This document shows positions 32,739 through 42,117 of a stretch of 46,436 bases of DNA, piece after piece. A model generated the notes under the pieces. It did not search any database. It saw nothing but the letters and a program-made list of their open reading frames with translations, and was not told the origin of the DNA. Made by a program: the position numbers and the translations under genes. Position 1 is the stretch's first letter. Every line of letters begins with the position of its first letter. Origin of the DNA: Actinomadura rubrisoli (GTDB lineage Bacteria > Actinomycetota > Actinomycetes > Streptosporangiales > Streptosporangiaceae); the NCBI RefSeq assembly GCF_004349215.1, contig NZ_SMKU01000027.1, positions 1 through 46,436 on the forward strand, read 5' to 3'.

Positions 32739-34373
32739 TCAGCCCAGCGCGAGGACGGCGGCGGCGCCGGTCCGGAGGGCGTCCAGCTCGGCGGCGGCGC
32801 GGGCCCGGGTCGCGGCGACGTCCCCGTCCACGGGAAGGACGACCTCCAGATAGCACTTGAGCTTCGGTTCCGTGCCGGACGGGCGGATCACGACCCGTGC
32901 CCCGCCAGCGAGGCGGAGGCGCAGGCCGTCGGTGGGCGGCAGGCCGTCCGCGCCGAGGGACAGGTCCTCGGACGACTCGACGGCGCGCCCGCCCAGCTCG
33001 GCGGGGGGGTCGGCGCGCAGCCGCGCCATCGCGGCGGTGATCAGCGACAGGTCCTGGACGCGGACGGAGAGCTGGGACGTGGCGTGCAGCCCGTACCGGC
33101 GGGCCTGGTCGTCGAGGAGGTCGAGCAGGGTGCGGCCGTTCCGCCGCGCCTCGGCGGCCAGGGCGGCGACGGCGAGGGCCGCGCCGATCCCGTCCTTGTC
33201 GTCGACCAGGACGCCCCGGTCGTCGCCGACGCTGTAGCCGAGGGCCTCCTCGTAGCCGAAGACGAGGCGGTCGCCGGGCGCCCCCGCCTTCATGATCCAC
33301 TTGAAGCCGGTGAGGGACTCGGCGAACCGGACGCCGTGCGCGCGGGCGATCGAGCCGAGCAGGGACGACGAGACGATCGTCGTCGCGACCAGGCGGTCGT
33401 CGCCGGAGGTGTGCCGCAGGACATGCTCGGCGAGCAGGCCGCCGACCTCGTCCCCGGTCAGCGCCCGCCAGCCGGACGGGGTGGGCACCGCGACCGAGCA
33501 GCGGTCCGCGTCCGGGTCGTTGGCGATCACCAGGTCGGCGCCACGGGCGGCGGCGAGGGCCAGGGCCAGGTCGAGCGCGCCCGGCTCCTCCGGATTGGGG
33601 AACGCCACGGTCGGGAAGTCGGGGTCGGGCTCGGCCTGCTCCGCGACGACGGCGGGCGCGGGGAAACCGGCCCGGTCGAACGCGCGGAGCAGGACGTCGC
33701 GGCCGACGCCGTGCAAAGGCGTGTAGACGATCGAGATGTCGCGGGCGTCGCCGAGGCGGAGGCCCGTCACCGCGTCCAGGTAGAGGCCGGCGTCGTGGTG
33801 GACGGGCCAGTCCTTGCCGAGCGGCAGTTCGTCCACGCGTCCGACCGCGTCGATGGCGGCGGAGATCTCCGCGTCCTGCGGCGGGACGATCTGGGCGCCG
33901 TCGTCCCAGTACACCTTGTAGCCGTTGTCACGCGGCGGGTTGTGGCTGGCGGTGACCACGACGCCCGCCACCACGTCCTCGAACGTCCGCACGAAATGCG
34001 CCACGACGGGGGTCGGGACGGGACCGGCGAAGACCTCCGCGCGGAGCCCGGCGCCGGTCAGGACGGCCGCCGTGTCATCGGCGAACTGCCGTGATCCGTG
34101 CCGTGCGTCGAACCCGACGATCACACGGCCGCCCTTGGGGAGCCGCGCGGCGAGACCGGCGGCGGCGCGCATGACCGTCACCCGGTTCATCCGGTTCGGC
34201 CCGGCGCCCAGCTCGCCCCGGAGCCCCGCCGTACCGAACTCCAGCCGCGCGCCGAAGCGGTCCGCGAGGGCCTGCTCATCGCCCGCGTCCAGGACGGCTT
34301 GGAGCTCGGCACGGGTACCCGGATCGGGATCCTGGGCGAGCCACTCCCGGGCGTCCCGTCGAAGATCGTCCAT
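32739..34373 (-). CDS. Phospho-sugar mutase (phosphomannomutase/phosphoglucomutase)
   Basis: Alpha-D-phosphohexomutase interconverting sugar-1- and sugar-6-phosphates. Phosphoserine loop T-A-S-H-N-P near residue 140, metal loop N-D-P-D-A-D-R near 285, sugar loop E-E-A-L-G-Y near 370 and phosphate loop R-P-S-G-T-E-P near 500 are all intact. 544 residues matches the long bacterial class that also acts on pentose phosphates, so here it may convert (deoxy)ribose-1-phosphate from nucleoside phosphorolysis; this is inference from the PNP neighbour. ATG 34373 (M-D-D-L-R-R-D-A) is used; GTG 34391 overlaps the PNP stop as GTGA and may be the coupled start. Confidence 0.92.
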   Translation of the reverse strand: MDDLRRDAREWLAQDPDPGTRAELQAVLDAGDEQALADRFGARLEFGTAGLRGELGAGPNRMNRVTVMRAAAGLAARLPKGGRVIVGFDARHGSRQFADDTAAVLTGAGLRAEVFAGPVPTPVVAHFVRTFEDVVAGVVVTASHNPPRDNGYKVYWDDGAQIVPPQDAEISAAIDAVGRVDELPLGKDWPVHHDAGLYLDAVTGLRLGDARDISIVYTPLHGVGRDVLLRAFDRAGFPAPAVVAEQAEPDPDFPTVAFPNPEEPGALDLALALAAARGADLVIANDPDADRCSVAVPTPSGWRALTGDEVGGLLAEHVLRHTSGDDRLVATTIVSSSLLGSIARAHGVRFAESLTGFKWIMKAGAPGDRLVFGYEEALGYSVGDDRGVLVDDKDGIGAALAVAALAAEARRNGRTLLDLLDDQARRYGLHATSQLSVRVQDLSLITAAMARLRADPPAELGGRAVESSEDLSLGADGLPPTDGLRLRLAGGARVVIRPSGTEPKLKCYLEVVLPVDGDVAATRARAAAELDALRTGAAAVLALG

Positions 34374-34387
34374 GGCTTCGGAGCGTC

Positions 34388-35188
34388 TCACAGCTTGGTC
34401 AGGACGGTGCCGAGCAGGGCGCCCATCCGGCCGGCGGAGGCGCGTCCGGCCTCCAGGACCTCCTCGTGGTCCAGGGGCTCGTCCGACAGCCCGGCCGCGA
34501 TGTTGGTGACCAGCGACACGCCGAGCACGTCCGCGCCGCCCTGGCGGGCCGCGATCGTCTCCAGGACGGTCGACATGCCGATCATGTCGGCGCCCATCGT
34601 CCGGAGCATGCGGATCTCGGCGGGCGTCTCGTAGGTCGGGCCGCGGAACGCCGCGTACACGCCCTCCGACAGCGTCGGGTCGACCTCCTTGGCGAGGGTC
34701 CGCAGCCGTCCCGAGTACGCCTCCGTCAGGTCCAGGAACGTCGCCCCGGTCAGCGGGTTCGCCCCCGACAGGTTCAGGTGGTCGGAGATCAGCACCGGGT
34801 CGCCCACGCGCTGGTGCTCGGGCCGCAGCCCGCCCGCCGCGTTCGTCAGGACCATCGTCTCCACGCCCGCCGCCAGCGCCGTCCGGACGCCGTGCACGAC
34901 CGCGTCCACCCCCCGCCCCTCGTACAGGTGCGTCCGGCCGAGGAACACCAGGGCCCGGCGGCCGCCGACCTCCACGACCCGGATCCGCCCGGCGTGGCCC
35001 TCCACGGCGGGCGGCGCGAACCCGGGCAGATCGGTGACCTGGAGCTCGGCGACGGGCTCCCCGAGCGCGTCGGCCGCGGGGACCCAGCCGGAGCCCATCA
35101 CCAGGGCGACGTCGAAGGAGTCGATGGAAGTGCGCGCGCGCAGCTCGTCCGCTGCGGCCCGCGCCAGTGCAAAGGCGTCGTTACTCAC
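34388..35188 (-). CDS. punA: Purine nucleoside phosphorylase
   Basis: Trimeric-class PNP (family 2), converting inosine and guanosine with phosphate to hypoxanthine or guanine and ribose-1-phosphate. Visible motifs: phosphate loop M-G-S-G-W near residue 32, L-T-N-A-A-G-G-L near 115, the purine-binding region P-T-Y-E-T-P-A-E and M-S-T-V-L-E near 195, and V-T-N-I-A-A-G near 228. 266 residues is standard. GTG 35188 is supported by a -10 hexamer 7 nt upstream. Followed by the mutase with a 4-bp overlap or 14-bp gap. It acts after adenosine deaminase in the salvage route. Confidence 0.95.
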   Translation of the reverse strand: MSNDAFALARAAADELRARTSIDSFDVALVMGSGWVPAADALGEPVAELQVTDLPGFAPPAVEGHAGRIRVVEVGGRRALVFLGRTHLYEGRGVDAVVHGVRTALAAGVETMVLTNAAGGLRPEHQRVGDPVLISDHLNLSGANPLTGATFLDLTEAYSGRLRTLAKEVDPTLSEGVYAAFRGPTYETPAEIRMLRTMGADMIGMSTVLETIAARQGGADVLGVSLVTNIAAGLSDEPLDHEEVLEAGRASAGRMGALLGTVLTKL

Positions 35189-35223
35189 GTCGCCGACATT
35201 ACAGGCGAGATCCCCCAGCTCAA
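35189..35223 (-). promoter_or_regulatory. Leaderless promoter of purine nucleoside phosphorylase
   Basis: Reading the minus strand: TTGAGC (35223-35218), 16-bp spacer, TAATGT (35201-35196), 7 nt, GTG start at 35188. The best -35/-10 pair of the leaderless set. Confidence 0.65.
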
Positions 35224-35297
35224 CGAACTAGAGTGTTTCCTACGGACCCCGGCCGCCGTGAGCGGCGCGCGGCTGGATGTAGATCCAAAAAGACGCG

Positions 35298-35759
35298 CTA
35301 GTCGCCGAGCGACGTGCAGGGACGAGCGCGCAGATCCTTGACGTAGTCGTCGGGCGCGCCCGCCTTCTCCGCCGCGTCCGCCAGGATCCCCAGATAGCGG
35401 GCGGACGGCAGCCCGCCCTCGTAGTCGTCCAGGACGTACAGCCAGCACAGCGCGTCGCCGTCCAGCGTCTGCACCCGGATCCGGATCTTGCGGTAGACGT
35501 TCAGCTCGGCGCCCTCCCAGGCGTCGAGTTCCGTCTCGTCCCAGGCGGGCACGTCGTAGATCACGACGAAGACCTGTTCGAACCGGTCCTCGACCACCGT
35601 CGCCAGGGCGCCGTCCCAGCCCTTGTCCTGCCCGCCGAAGGTCAGCCGCCAGCCGGTGAGCCAGCCCGTGCCGCGCATAGGGGAGTGCGGAGCCCGGCTC
35701 GCCATCTGCTCGGGATCCATGTTGGAGGCGTATGCCGCGTACAGAGCCACGTTGGCCAA
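35298..35759 (-). CDS. Gamma-glutamylcyclotransferase-like protein
   Basis: Small GGCT/AIG2-fold protein of about 153 residues. The fold signature Y-A-A-Y-A-S-N-M near the N-terminus (equivalent to Y-G-S-N-L) and the W-R-L-T-F-G-G region are clear; Y-D-V-P-A-W-D-E-T-E-L-D carries the acidic cluster expected near the active site. Typical actinomycete homologues end S-A-R-Y-L-G...R-P-C as here. It may cleave gamma-glutamyl peptides; coupling with the glutamate-cysteine ligase at 4.5 kb is speculative. Start is uncertain: TTG 35759 has AAGGGTGG 7 nt upstream, GTG 35750 matches the shortest homologues. Divergent from lpdA. Confidence 0.85.
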   Translation of the reverse strand: MANVALYAAYASNMDPEQMASRAPHSPMRGTGWLTGWRLTFGGQDKGWDGALATVVEDRFEQVFVVIYDVPAWDETELDAWEGAELNVYRKIRIRVQTLDGDALCWLYVLDDYEGGLPSARYLGILADAAEKAGAPDDYVKDLRARPCTSLGD

Positions 35760-35834
35760 GCGTACGCCACCCTTTTCCCGCGTCGGCGCCGAAGCCGCGT
35801 TAGCGGGACGGTTCACTGCCGCGAGTAGGAAACA

Positions 35835-37229
35835 ATGGAAGATGTGACCCGCATCGTGATCATCGGAGGAGGCCCTGGCGGCTACGAGGCCGCTCTCGTC
35901 GCGGCGCAGCTCGGCGCCGACGTGACCGTCGTGGAGCGCGACGGCCCTGGCGGCGCCTGCGTGCTCACCGACTGCGTGCCCTCCAAGACGCTCATCGCCA
36001 CCTCGACCCGCATGGCCGTCATGTCCGAGTCGGCGGGCCTCGGCCTGCGCTTCTCCGGCGGCCCGGACGGGATCGTCGGCGGCCTCGAAGCCGACATGGC
36101 CACCGTGAACAAGCGCGTCAAGGACCTCGCGCGGGCCCAGTCGTTCGACGTGGCCGAGCGGCTCGCCTACGAGGAGGTCAAGATCGTCCGGGGTGGGGCG
36201 CGGCTGGTGGAGCCGCACGTCGTCGCGGTCGGCGAGCGCCGTATCCGGGCCGACATCATCCTGCTCGCGACCGGCGCCACGCCGCGCGTCCTGCCCGGCG
36301 CCGAGCCCGACGGCGAGCGCATCCTCAACTGGCGCCAGCTGTACGACCTGCCCGAGCTGCCCGAGGAGCTGATCGTCGTCGGCTCCGGCGTCACGGGGGC
36401 CGAGCTGGCCGGGGCCTACCTGTCGCTGGGCTCGAAGGTCACGCTGGTGTCCTCGCGCGACCGGATCCTGCCGACCGAGGACGCGGACGCCGCGTCCGTC
36501 CTGCAAGAGGTCTTCCTGCGCCGGGGGATGAACGTCATGTCGCGGTCCCGGGCCGCGGGGGTGGAGCGGTCGGGCAACGGCGTGATCGTCACGCTGGAGG
36601 ACGGGTCCAAGGTCGAGGGCACGCACTGCCTGATGACCGTCGGGATGGTCCCGAACACCCAGGGCATCGGCCTGGAGGAGATCGGCGTCCGCTGCGACGC
36701 GCGCGGCTTCGTGGAGGTCGACAAGGTGTCGCGGACGACCGTCCCGCACATCTACGCCTCCGGCGACTGCACCGGCGTGCTCATGCTGGCCTCGGTCGCG
36801 GGCATGCAGGGGCGCATCGCCATGTGGCACGCGCTCGGCGAGGCCGTCCAGCCGCTCAAGCTCGGTTGGGTCTCCTCCAACATCTTCACCGACCCCGAGG
36901 TCGCCTCGGTCGGCGTGACGCAGCACATGGTCGACTCCGGCGACGTCAACGCCCGGACGGTCATGCTGCCGCTGTTCACGAACGCGCGCGCCAAGATGCA
37001 GGGGTTCGAGGACGGCTTCGTGAAGCTGTTCTGCAGGCCGTCCACCGGAATCGTCCTGGGCGGGGTCATCGTCGCCCCGCGCGCGAGCGAACTGATCCTG
37101 GGCGTGTCGATCGCCGTCCAGCAGCACCTGACCGTCGACCAGGTCGCCCACACCTTCGCGGTGTACCCGTCCCTGTCGGGCAGCATCACCGAAGCGTCCC
37201 GCCGCCTCATGTCAGAACACGCGTACTAA
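35835..37229 (+). CDS. lpdA: NAD(P)H-quinone dehydrogenase, LpdA type
   Basis: Flavoprotein disulfide reductase relative, 464 residues. FAD motif V-I-I-G-G-G-P-G-G-Y near residue 8, C-V-L-T-D-C-V-P-S-K with both cysteines of the redox site near 42-47, NAD(P) motif V-V-G-S-G-V-T-G-A-E near 180, A-S-G-D-C-T near 310. The C-terminal His-Glu pair of true lipoamide dehydrogenases (H-P-T-x-x-E) is replaced by V-Y-P-S-L-S-G-S, so it should not oxidise dihydrolipoamide well; relatives reduce quinones with NAD(P)H. ATG 35835 is used; GTG 35844 is possible. Its last 30 bp and beyond are duplicated downstream. Confidence 0.9.
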   Translation: MEDVTRIVIIGGGPGGYEAALVAAQLGADVTVVERDGPGGACVLTDCVPSKTLIATSTRMAVMSESAGLGLRFSGGPDGIVGGLEADMATVNKRVKDLARAQSFDVAERLAYEEVKIVRGGARLVEPHVVAVGERRIRADIILLATGATPRVLPGAEPDGERILNWRQLYDLPELPEELIVVGSGVTGAELAGAYLSLGSKVTLVSSRDRILPTEDADAASVLQEVFLRRGMNVMSRSRAAGVERSGNGVIVTLEDGSKVEGTHCLMTVGMVPNTQGIGLEEIGVRCDARGFVEVDKVSRTTVPHIYASGDCTGVLMLASVAGMQGRIAMWHALGEAVQPLKLGWVSSNIFTDPEVASVGVTQHMVDSGDVNARTVMLPLFTNARAKMQGFEDGFVKLFCRPSTGIVLGGVIVAPRASELILGVSIAVQQHLTVDQVAHTFAVYPSLSGSITEASRRLMSEHAY

Positions 37230-37286
37230 ACGCGACCCGGCCCAGCGGCCAACCTCGATTATCGCGCGAGCGCACGACCTGACCGG
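37194..37286 (+). repeat. Direct repeat copy 1, end of lpdA and 3' flank
   Basis: Covers the last 12 codons of lpdA and 57 bp beyond (GCGTCCCGCCGC... to ...CCTGACCGG). Copy 2 follows 108 bp downstream with about 85% identity by eye. Confidence 0.88.
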
Positions 37287-37301
37287 TGGGACGAAACCAA
37301 G

Positions 37302-37390
37302 GCGTCCCGCCGCTTCATGTCGGAACACGCATATGAGACGCGATCCGGCCCAACGACCTCAACGGTCGCGCGAGCGCGCGACCTGACCGG
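37302..37390 (+). repeat. Direct repeat copy 2, decayed lpdA tail
   Basis: Second copy of the lpdA 3' end. It still encodes M-S-E-H-A-Y but the stop codon TAA has become GAG, and about a dozen substitutions and a 4-bp deletion separate it from copy 1. Non-functional leftover of a short tandem duplication. Confidence 0.88.
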
Positions 37391-37442
37391 GGCTGCGAAG
37401 CCGAAGGCGAGCAGCCCCGGGAAGATCGCGAAGCGATTCGCG
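37389..37442. terminator. Two stem-loops between convergent lpdA and Gly-rich gene
   Basis: GGGGCTGC (37389-37396) pairs with GCAGCCCC (37411-37418) across 14 nt; then CGCGAA-GCGA-TTCGCG (37427-37442). A third pair AAGGCGC/GCGCCTT spans 37460-37487. Probably a bidirectional terminator block. Confidence 0.55.
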
Positions 37443-37510
37443 CTCGCACAAGCACGGTCAAGGCGCGAGCCGCTAGGCGAGCGCCTTGGGCCGGGATTGC
37501 TTGAACACCT

Positions 37511-38884
37511 TCAGAACCCGCCGAAGTCACCGCCCCCGCCGCCGCCGAAGTCACCGCCGCCGAAGTCCCAGCCGCCTCCGATGTCGCCTCCGTCGCCGCC
37601 GAAGCCGCCCATGTCGCCGCCGTAGCCCCCGCCGAAGCCGCCGCCCATCATCGAGCCGAGCATGGTGCCGATCATCATGCCGCTGAGCAGGTCGATGCCG
37701 CCGTAGCCGTAGTAGTAGCCGCCGGCGTACGGCGCGTACGCGGGTCCGGCGTCCCAGTACGGACGGCGCCCACCGCCATACGGGACCATGCGCACGTCAG
37801 GGTCGACCCCGTTCAGTACCGCTTCGGCGTCGGCGGCGCACGCCGGGACGGATCGCGCCACGCCCCCCGGAGGCGCCCACGTGACGTCCTGGACGGACGG
37901 CCCGTGCTGCGGGTTGAAGAAGCACGGCGCCCGCCGCTCGGGGATGGGCTCCTCGGCCAGCCGCGCGCGCGTGGCCGTCATGTAGTAGCGGCCGTCCTCC
38001 AGGGCGGTCGTGACGGTCTGCATGTCCTCGGGCTTGGCGGCACGTTCGGTCGCCGTCTTGGCGCTGTCATAGGAGTTCATGGCGCGCTCGTAGTCGGCGC
38101 GAGTGTCGGGGTCGAGATCCTTGTCCATGACGTCGAGATCCAGGCGCGCGATGTCCTCGCCGAGGAGCGTCACGTCCTCCTCGACCCCCGTCTTGAGATC
38201 GGCCATCTGCTGCGCCTGGCGCGTCCGGCGCCGCTGGCGGACGACCAGGAACACCCCTGCGGCCGCCGCCACCAGCAGGATCAGCACGCCGAGCGTCGCG
38301 TACCCGGCGACGGCCTTCGACCGGGCCTTGTCGTCGACCTTCTTCTCCGCGAGGTCGCCGAACTGGATCAGCCGGTCCTTCAGCGACGCGCCGTTGGTGC
38401 GCGTCGTGATCTGGTTGATCTCCTTGGTGTCGAGCTTCTTGGAGATCCCGCCCATCCGCCGGCCGTCGGCGGTGACGGCCACGTACGTCTGGCCCTTGCC
38501 GACGCGGTCGGCGACGGCCCGCAGCGTCTGGCCGACCTCGATCTTGCTGATGTCGTTGCGTACCACGACGGCGCGGATGTCGGCGTCGCCGTCCCGTCCG
38601 AGGGCGGCCTTGACCTGCTCCTGGTCCGCCGGGGACAGCGGCGACCCGGTCTCGGTGGTCACGTACAGCCGGGAGTCGATGAGGCCCTTGGCGATCTGCC
38701 CGACGGTGTCGTTCAGCGGCGGGGCGGCCGATCGGGCGCCCGCCACGGCCGCGGCGGCCGGTTGGGCGGACGCGGCGGTGGCGTGGGCCGGTGCGGTGAG
38801 GGTGAGCGCCAGCAGGACGGCGGCGACGGCCGCCGGGAACGCGCCGCGGCGGGCCGCCCGGATGGTCGGAGTCTCGGAGCTCAT
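37511..38884 (-). CDS. Secreted/membrane protein with Gly-rich C-terminus, unknown function
   Basis: 457 residues. A signal peptide (A-V-A-A-V-L-L-A-L-T-L-T-A-P-A-H-A) leads to an external domain of about 150 residues (D-I-R-A-V-V-V-R-N-D-I-S-K and T-Y-V-A-V-T-A-D-G-R-R), then one membrane helix (L-G-V-L-I-L-L-V-A-A-A-A-G-V) followed by R-Q-R-R-R, a charged probable coiled-coil region of ~110 residues, and a tail of Gly/Tyr/Met/Asp/Phe repeats (G-G-G-F-G-G-G-Y-G-G-D). The external part is of the kind found in TPM-like actinomycete proteins, but I cannot assign a function. The repetitive tail makes the + strand look like long Pro-rich frames, which are artefacts. Confidence 0.82.
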   Translation of the reverse strand: MSSETPTIRAARRGAFPAAVAAVLLALTLTAPAHATAASAQPAAAAVAGARSAAPPLNDTVGQIAKGLIDSRLYVTTETGSPLSPADQEQVKAALGRDGDADIRAVVVRNDISKIEVGQTLRAVADRVGKGQTYVAVTADGRRMGGISKKLDTKEINQITTRTNGASLKDRLIQFGDLAEKKVDDKARSKAVAGYATLGVLILLVAAAAGVFLVVRQRRRTRQAQQMADLKTGVEEDVTLLGEDIARLDLDVMDKDLDPDTRADYERAMNSYDSAKTATERAAKPEDMQTVTTALEDGRYYMTATRARLAEEPIPERRAPCFFNPQHGPSVQDVTWAPPGGVARSVPACAADAEAVLNGVDPDVRMVPYGGGRRPYWDAGPAYAPYAGGYYYGYGGIDLLSGMMIGTMLGSMMGGGFGGGYGGDMGGFGGDGGDIGGGWDFGGGDFGGGGGGDFGGF

Positions 38885-39046
38885 GATGTCTGTTTGCCCC
38901 CTTTAACAGCTATGACGTCCGAGGGCGAGGACTCGTTCCGCGACCCGGCCCTCACCGGGGAGCCCGCTGACCATGAACCCTGCCCCGTCAGGCGCCGGGA
39001 AACCGTCCGCACCGCCATGGACCGCAGCATCCGCCGCATACGGGAA

Positions 39047-39077
39047 ACGGGAGGACCGCCCGGAGGCGTCCTCCCGT
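39047..39077 (-). terminator. Terminator of acyl-CoA carboxylase alpha-chain gene
   Basis: ACGGGAGGAC (39047-39056) pairs with GTCCTCCCGT (39068-39077); the inner GCC/GGC extends the stem past a bulge. 26 bp beyond the carboxylase stop. The 38885-39046 remainder of the gap holds no gene. Confidence 0.75.
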
Positions 39078-39103
39078 CTCGCCACGGCGGGTACGGCGCC
39101 CGG

Positions 39104-40873
39104 TCAGGAGTCCTTGATCTCGCAGATCGTGGCGCCGCTGGAGACCGTCTGGCCGACCTCGGCGGACAGGCCGGTGATCGTCCCGGCCTTGTGCGCGGTG
39201 AGCGGCTGCTCCATCTTCATCGCCTCCAGGACGACGACGGCGTCGCCCGCGGCCACGGTCGCGCCGTCCTCGACGACGATCTTGACGATGGTGCCCTGCA
39301 TGGGGCTGACCAGGGAGTCGCCGGACGCCTGGGCGCCAGCGGCCTTCGTGCCGGCGCGCCGCCTGCCCGGCGCGGACGTGCCCGCCGCCGGGGCCGCGGA
39401 GGCGCCGAGGCCCGCGGGCAGGACGACCTCGATGCGCCGGCCGCCGACCTCGACCGTGACGCGCTCCCGCTCGCCCTCGTCCGCCTCGTCCCCGGGGGCG
39501 GGGGCCGGGTAGGGCTCGATCCGGTTGTCGAACTCGGTCTCGATCCACCGGGTGTGGACGGAGAACGGCTCGTCGTCGTCGGCCGGGACGAACGCCGGAT
39601 CGTCCAGGACGGCCCGGTGGAAGGGCAGCACGGTCGGCATGCCGTCGATCACGAACTCGGCCAGGGCCCGCCGCGACCGCTCGACCGCCTGTCGGCGGGT
39701 CGCGCCGGTGACGATCAGCTTGGCGATCAGCGAGTCGAACGCCTGCGGGACGGTCTGCCCGGCGCCGTAGCCGGCGTCCAGGCGGACCCCGGGGCCCGTC
39801 GGCGGCTCCCATGCGGTCAGGGTGCCGACGGCGGGCAGGAAGCCGCGCCCGGCGTCCTCGGCGTTGAGGCGGAACTCGATGGAGTGCCCGCGCAGCTCGG
39901 GGTCGCCGTAGCCGAGCTCCTCGCCGTCCGCCACGCGGAACATCTCCCGGACGAGGTCGATCCCGGAGACCTCCTCGGTGACGGGGTGCTCGACCTGGAG
40001 CCGGGTGTTGACCTCCAGGAACGAGATCGTCCCGTCCTGGCCGACGAGGAACTCGCACGTCCCCGCGCCGACGTACCCGGCCTCCTTCAAGATGGCCTTG
40101 GACGAGCCGTACAACAGTTCGAGCTGCGCCTCGGACAGGTACGGCGCCGGGGCCTCCTCGACCAGCTTCTGGTGCCGCCGTTGCAGCGAGCAGTCGCGGG
40201 TCGACACGACCACGACGTTGCCGTGCTGGTCGGCCAGGCACTGCGTCTCGACGTGCCGGGGCTTGTCCAGGTAGCGCTCGACGAAGCACTCGCCCCGTCC
40301 GAACGCGCCCACGGCCTCGCGCACGGCGGAGTCGTACAGCTCGGGCACCTCTTCGAGGGTGCGGGCCACCTTCAGGCCGCGCCCGCCGCCGCCGAACGCC
40401 GCCTTGATGGCGATCGGCAGGCCGTGCTCGCGCGCGAACGCGACGACCTCGTCCGCGCCCGAGACCGGGTCCTTGGTGCCGGCGACCAGCGGCGCGCCCA
40501 CCTTCTGGGCGATGTGCCGGGCCTGCACCTTGTCGCCCAGCGCGGTGATCGCCGCCGGCGGCGGACCGATCCAGGTCAGGCCGGCGTCCTGCACCGCGGC
40601 GGCGAAGCCCGCGTTCTCGGCCAGGAACCCGTAGCCGGGGTGGACGGCGTCCGCGCCGGACTCGGCCGCGATCTTCAGAAGCTTGCCGATGTCCAGATAG
40701 CTCTCGGCCGCGGTCCGCCCGCCCAGGGCGAACGCCTCGTCGGCGACCCGAACGTGCAGCGCCTCCAGATCCGGCTCGGCGTACACCGCCACACTGGCCA
40801 GCCCCGCGTCGCGACAGGCACGGGCTATACGGACCGCGATCTCACCGCGGTTGGCGATCAGGACCTTGCGCAC
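39104..40873 (-). CDS. accA: Acetyl/propionyl-CoA carboxylase alpha subunit (biotin carboxylase-BCCP)
   Basis: Fused biotin carboxylase and biotin carboxyl carrier protein of actinomycete acyl-CoA carboxylases, 589 residues. Biotin carboxylase N-domain [18 protein letters not shown]-grasp Gly loop G-G-G-G-R-G-L near residue 160; catalytic [10 protein letters not shown] near 285; C-terminal biotinyl domain with the E-A-M-K-M-E-Q-P biotinylation site near 555. It pairs with a beta (carboxyltransferase) chain encoded elsewhere to make malonyl- or methylmalonyl-CoA. The linker around 470-510 is Ala/Gly/Arg-rich and variable. Symbol is generic because actinomycetes carry several paralogues. Confidence 0.94.
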   Translation of the reverse strand: MRKVLIANRGEIAVRIARACRDAGLASVAVYAEPDLEALHVRVADEAFALGGRTAAESYLDIGKLLKIAAESGADAVHPGYGFLAENAGFAAAVQDAGLTWIGPPPAAITALGDKVQARHIAQKVGAPLVAGTKDPVSGADEVVAFAREHGLPIAIKAAFGGGGRGLKVARTLEEVPELYDSAVREAVGAFGRGECFVERYLDKPRHVETQCLADQHGNVVVVSTRDCSLQRRHQKLVEEAPAPYLSEAQLELLYGSSKAILKEAGYVGAGTCEFLVGQDGTISFLEVNTRLQVEHPVTEEVSGIDLVREMFRVADGEELGYGDPELRGHSIEFRLNAEDAGRGFLPAVGTLTAWEPPTGPGVRLDAGYGAGQTVPQAFDSLIAKLIVTGATRRQAVERSRRALAEFVIDGMPTVLPFHRAVLDDPAFVPADDDEPFSVHTRWIETEFDNRIEPYPAPAPGDEADEGERERVTVEVGGRRIEVVLPAGLGASAAPAAGTSAPGRRRAGTKAAGAQASGDSLVSPMQGTIVKIVVEDGATVAAGDAVVVLEAMKMEQPLTAHKAGTITGLSAEVGQTVSSGATICEIKDS

Positions 40874-41078
40874 GTGGGTCTCCTCCCTAACCTCGCACCG
40901 GGCAGTCTAGATAGTCACCCTTCCGGGATTTCGTAAGCCCCTCCTTATGGACGGATTCGCCCGAAGAACCGTAGTTCTGATCGATAAGGCCCCGGGATGG
41001 GCGGATCCGCGCCAGACTCCCGTCCGTCTGATCAGGAACCCGGGGGCCGAACGGCCCGGGCGGGGAGAGGAGCTGGCC

Positions 41079-42104
41079 GTGGCTAAGAAGGAGACCTCCG
41101 GCGCGATGTCGGGACTGCGCGCGCCGCGCAGGAGCACCGCGATCACCATCGCGGTGATCCTGGCCGTGGTGGTCCTGCCTGTGCTGAGCGCCCTGCTCGG
41201 CGGCTACGAGCGCACCAGCGGCGGCGAGATCGCGGTCGTTCGCAACGGCGGTTTCTTCGACAACAACAAGATCCGCCAGGTCATCGACCCCGGCTCCGGA
41301 CGCACCTGGGTCGGCCTGTACTCCAAGGTCCACAAGTACCCGGCGCAGCAGCGCTTCTACACGATCACCTCCGACGCCGACAAGGGCGACGAGTCCGGCG
41401 TGGACGTCGTCACCGTGCCCAGCTCGGACGGCGTCAACATGGGCATCGAGGGGACGCTGTACTTCACCCTCAACCAGGACCACCAGTCCCTCAAGGAGTT
41501 CGACGACAAGTACGGCACCCGCAAGTTCCGCAGCGCGAACGGCAAGACCTACTCCCCGTTCGACGGCGACAAGGGCTGGTCGGCGTTCCTCGACCAGATC
41601 GTCCGCCCGGTGATCGACAACGACCTGCGCAGCCAGGTCAACAGCTTCCGCTGCGCCGAGCTGGTCTCGTCCTGCGCCCTGGTGCAGAACGCCTCCGCGC
41701 CCCCGCAGCAGCGCAACGCCCGCACCGGGGCCGTGGTGCCGGAGAGCAACAACGGCAACATCGCCAAGGTCCAGAACGCGATCAACACCAGCCTGGCCGC
41801 GGACCTGCAGTCGACGCTGGGCGGCAGGTTCGTCACCAACATCCACTTCAACCTGGTCCGGGTCACGCTGCCGGAGAAGGTGCAGGACGCGGTCGACCGC
41901 GCCCAGGCCGCCTTCGCCCAGGTCAGCGAGGCCCAGGCGAAGGTCGCCACGGCCAGGGCCGAGGCCGCCGCCAACAAGGCCCGCCAGGACGGCTACAACA
42001 AGTGCCCGACCTGCGCGAGAATCGAGGAGCTGAAGGCGCTCCCCCAGGGCATCACGGTCTACGCGCCGGGGAACCCGAACGGGTCGCTCCTGCCGCGGCG
42101 GTGA
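41079..42104 (+). CDS. SPFH/Band 7-domain membrane protein
   Basis: 341-residue protein with a single N-terminal helix (T-I-A-V-I-L-A-V-V-V-L-P-V-L-S-A) and an SPFH (prohibitin/stomatin) domain: G-E-I-A-V-V-R-N-G-G-F-F, V-D-V-V-T-V-P-S-S-D-G-V-N-M, R-P-V-I-D-N-D-L-R-S. A helical A-Q-A-A-F-A-Q-V-S-E-A-Q-A-K region near 270-310 matches the oligomerisation helix of the family, then C-P-T-C, a possible metal or disulfide pair. Such proteins form membrane microdomain scaffolds. GTG 41079 follows GAGAGGAG; an ATG-started 44-residue extension at 40947 has no homology. Followed 13 bp later by a small membrane protein. Confidence 0.88.
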   Translation: MAKKETSGAMSGLRAPRRSTAITIAVILAVVVLPVLSALLGGYERTSGGEIAVVRNGGFFDNNKIRQVIDPGSGRTWVGLYSKVHKYPAQQRFYTITSDADKGDESGVDVVTVPSSDGVNMGIEGTLYFTLNQDHQSLKEFDDKYGTRKFRSANGKTYSPFDGDKGWSAFLDQIVRPVIDNDLRSQVNSFRCAELVSSCALVQNASAPPQQRNARTGAVVPESNNGNIAKVQNAINTSLAADLQSTLGGRFVTNIHFNLVRVTLPEKVQDAVDRAQAAFAQVSEAQAKVATARAEAAANKARQDGYNKCPTCARIEELKALPQGITVYAPGNPNGSLLPRR

Positions 42105-42117
42105 CGAGGAGGCGGTC

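Noticed and set aside
37904..40936. 1010-codon plus-strand frame across two minus-strand genes
   Set aside because: Overlaps the well-supported Gly-rich protein and acyl-CoA carboxylase genes; product is Val/Leu/Gly/Asp-rich with no family resemblance.
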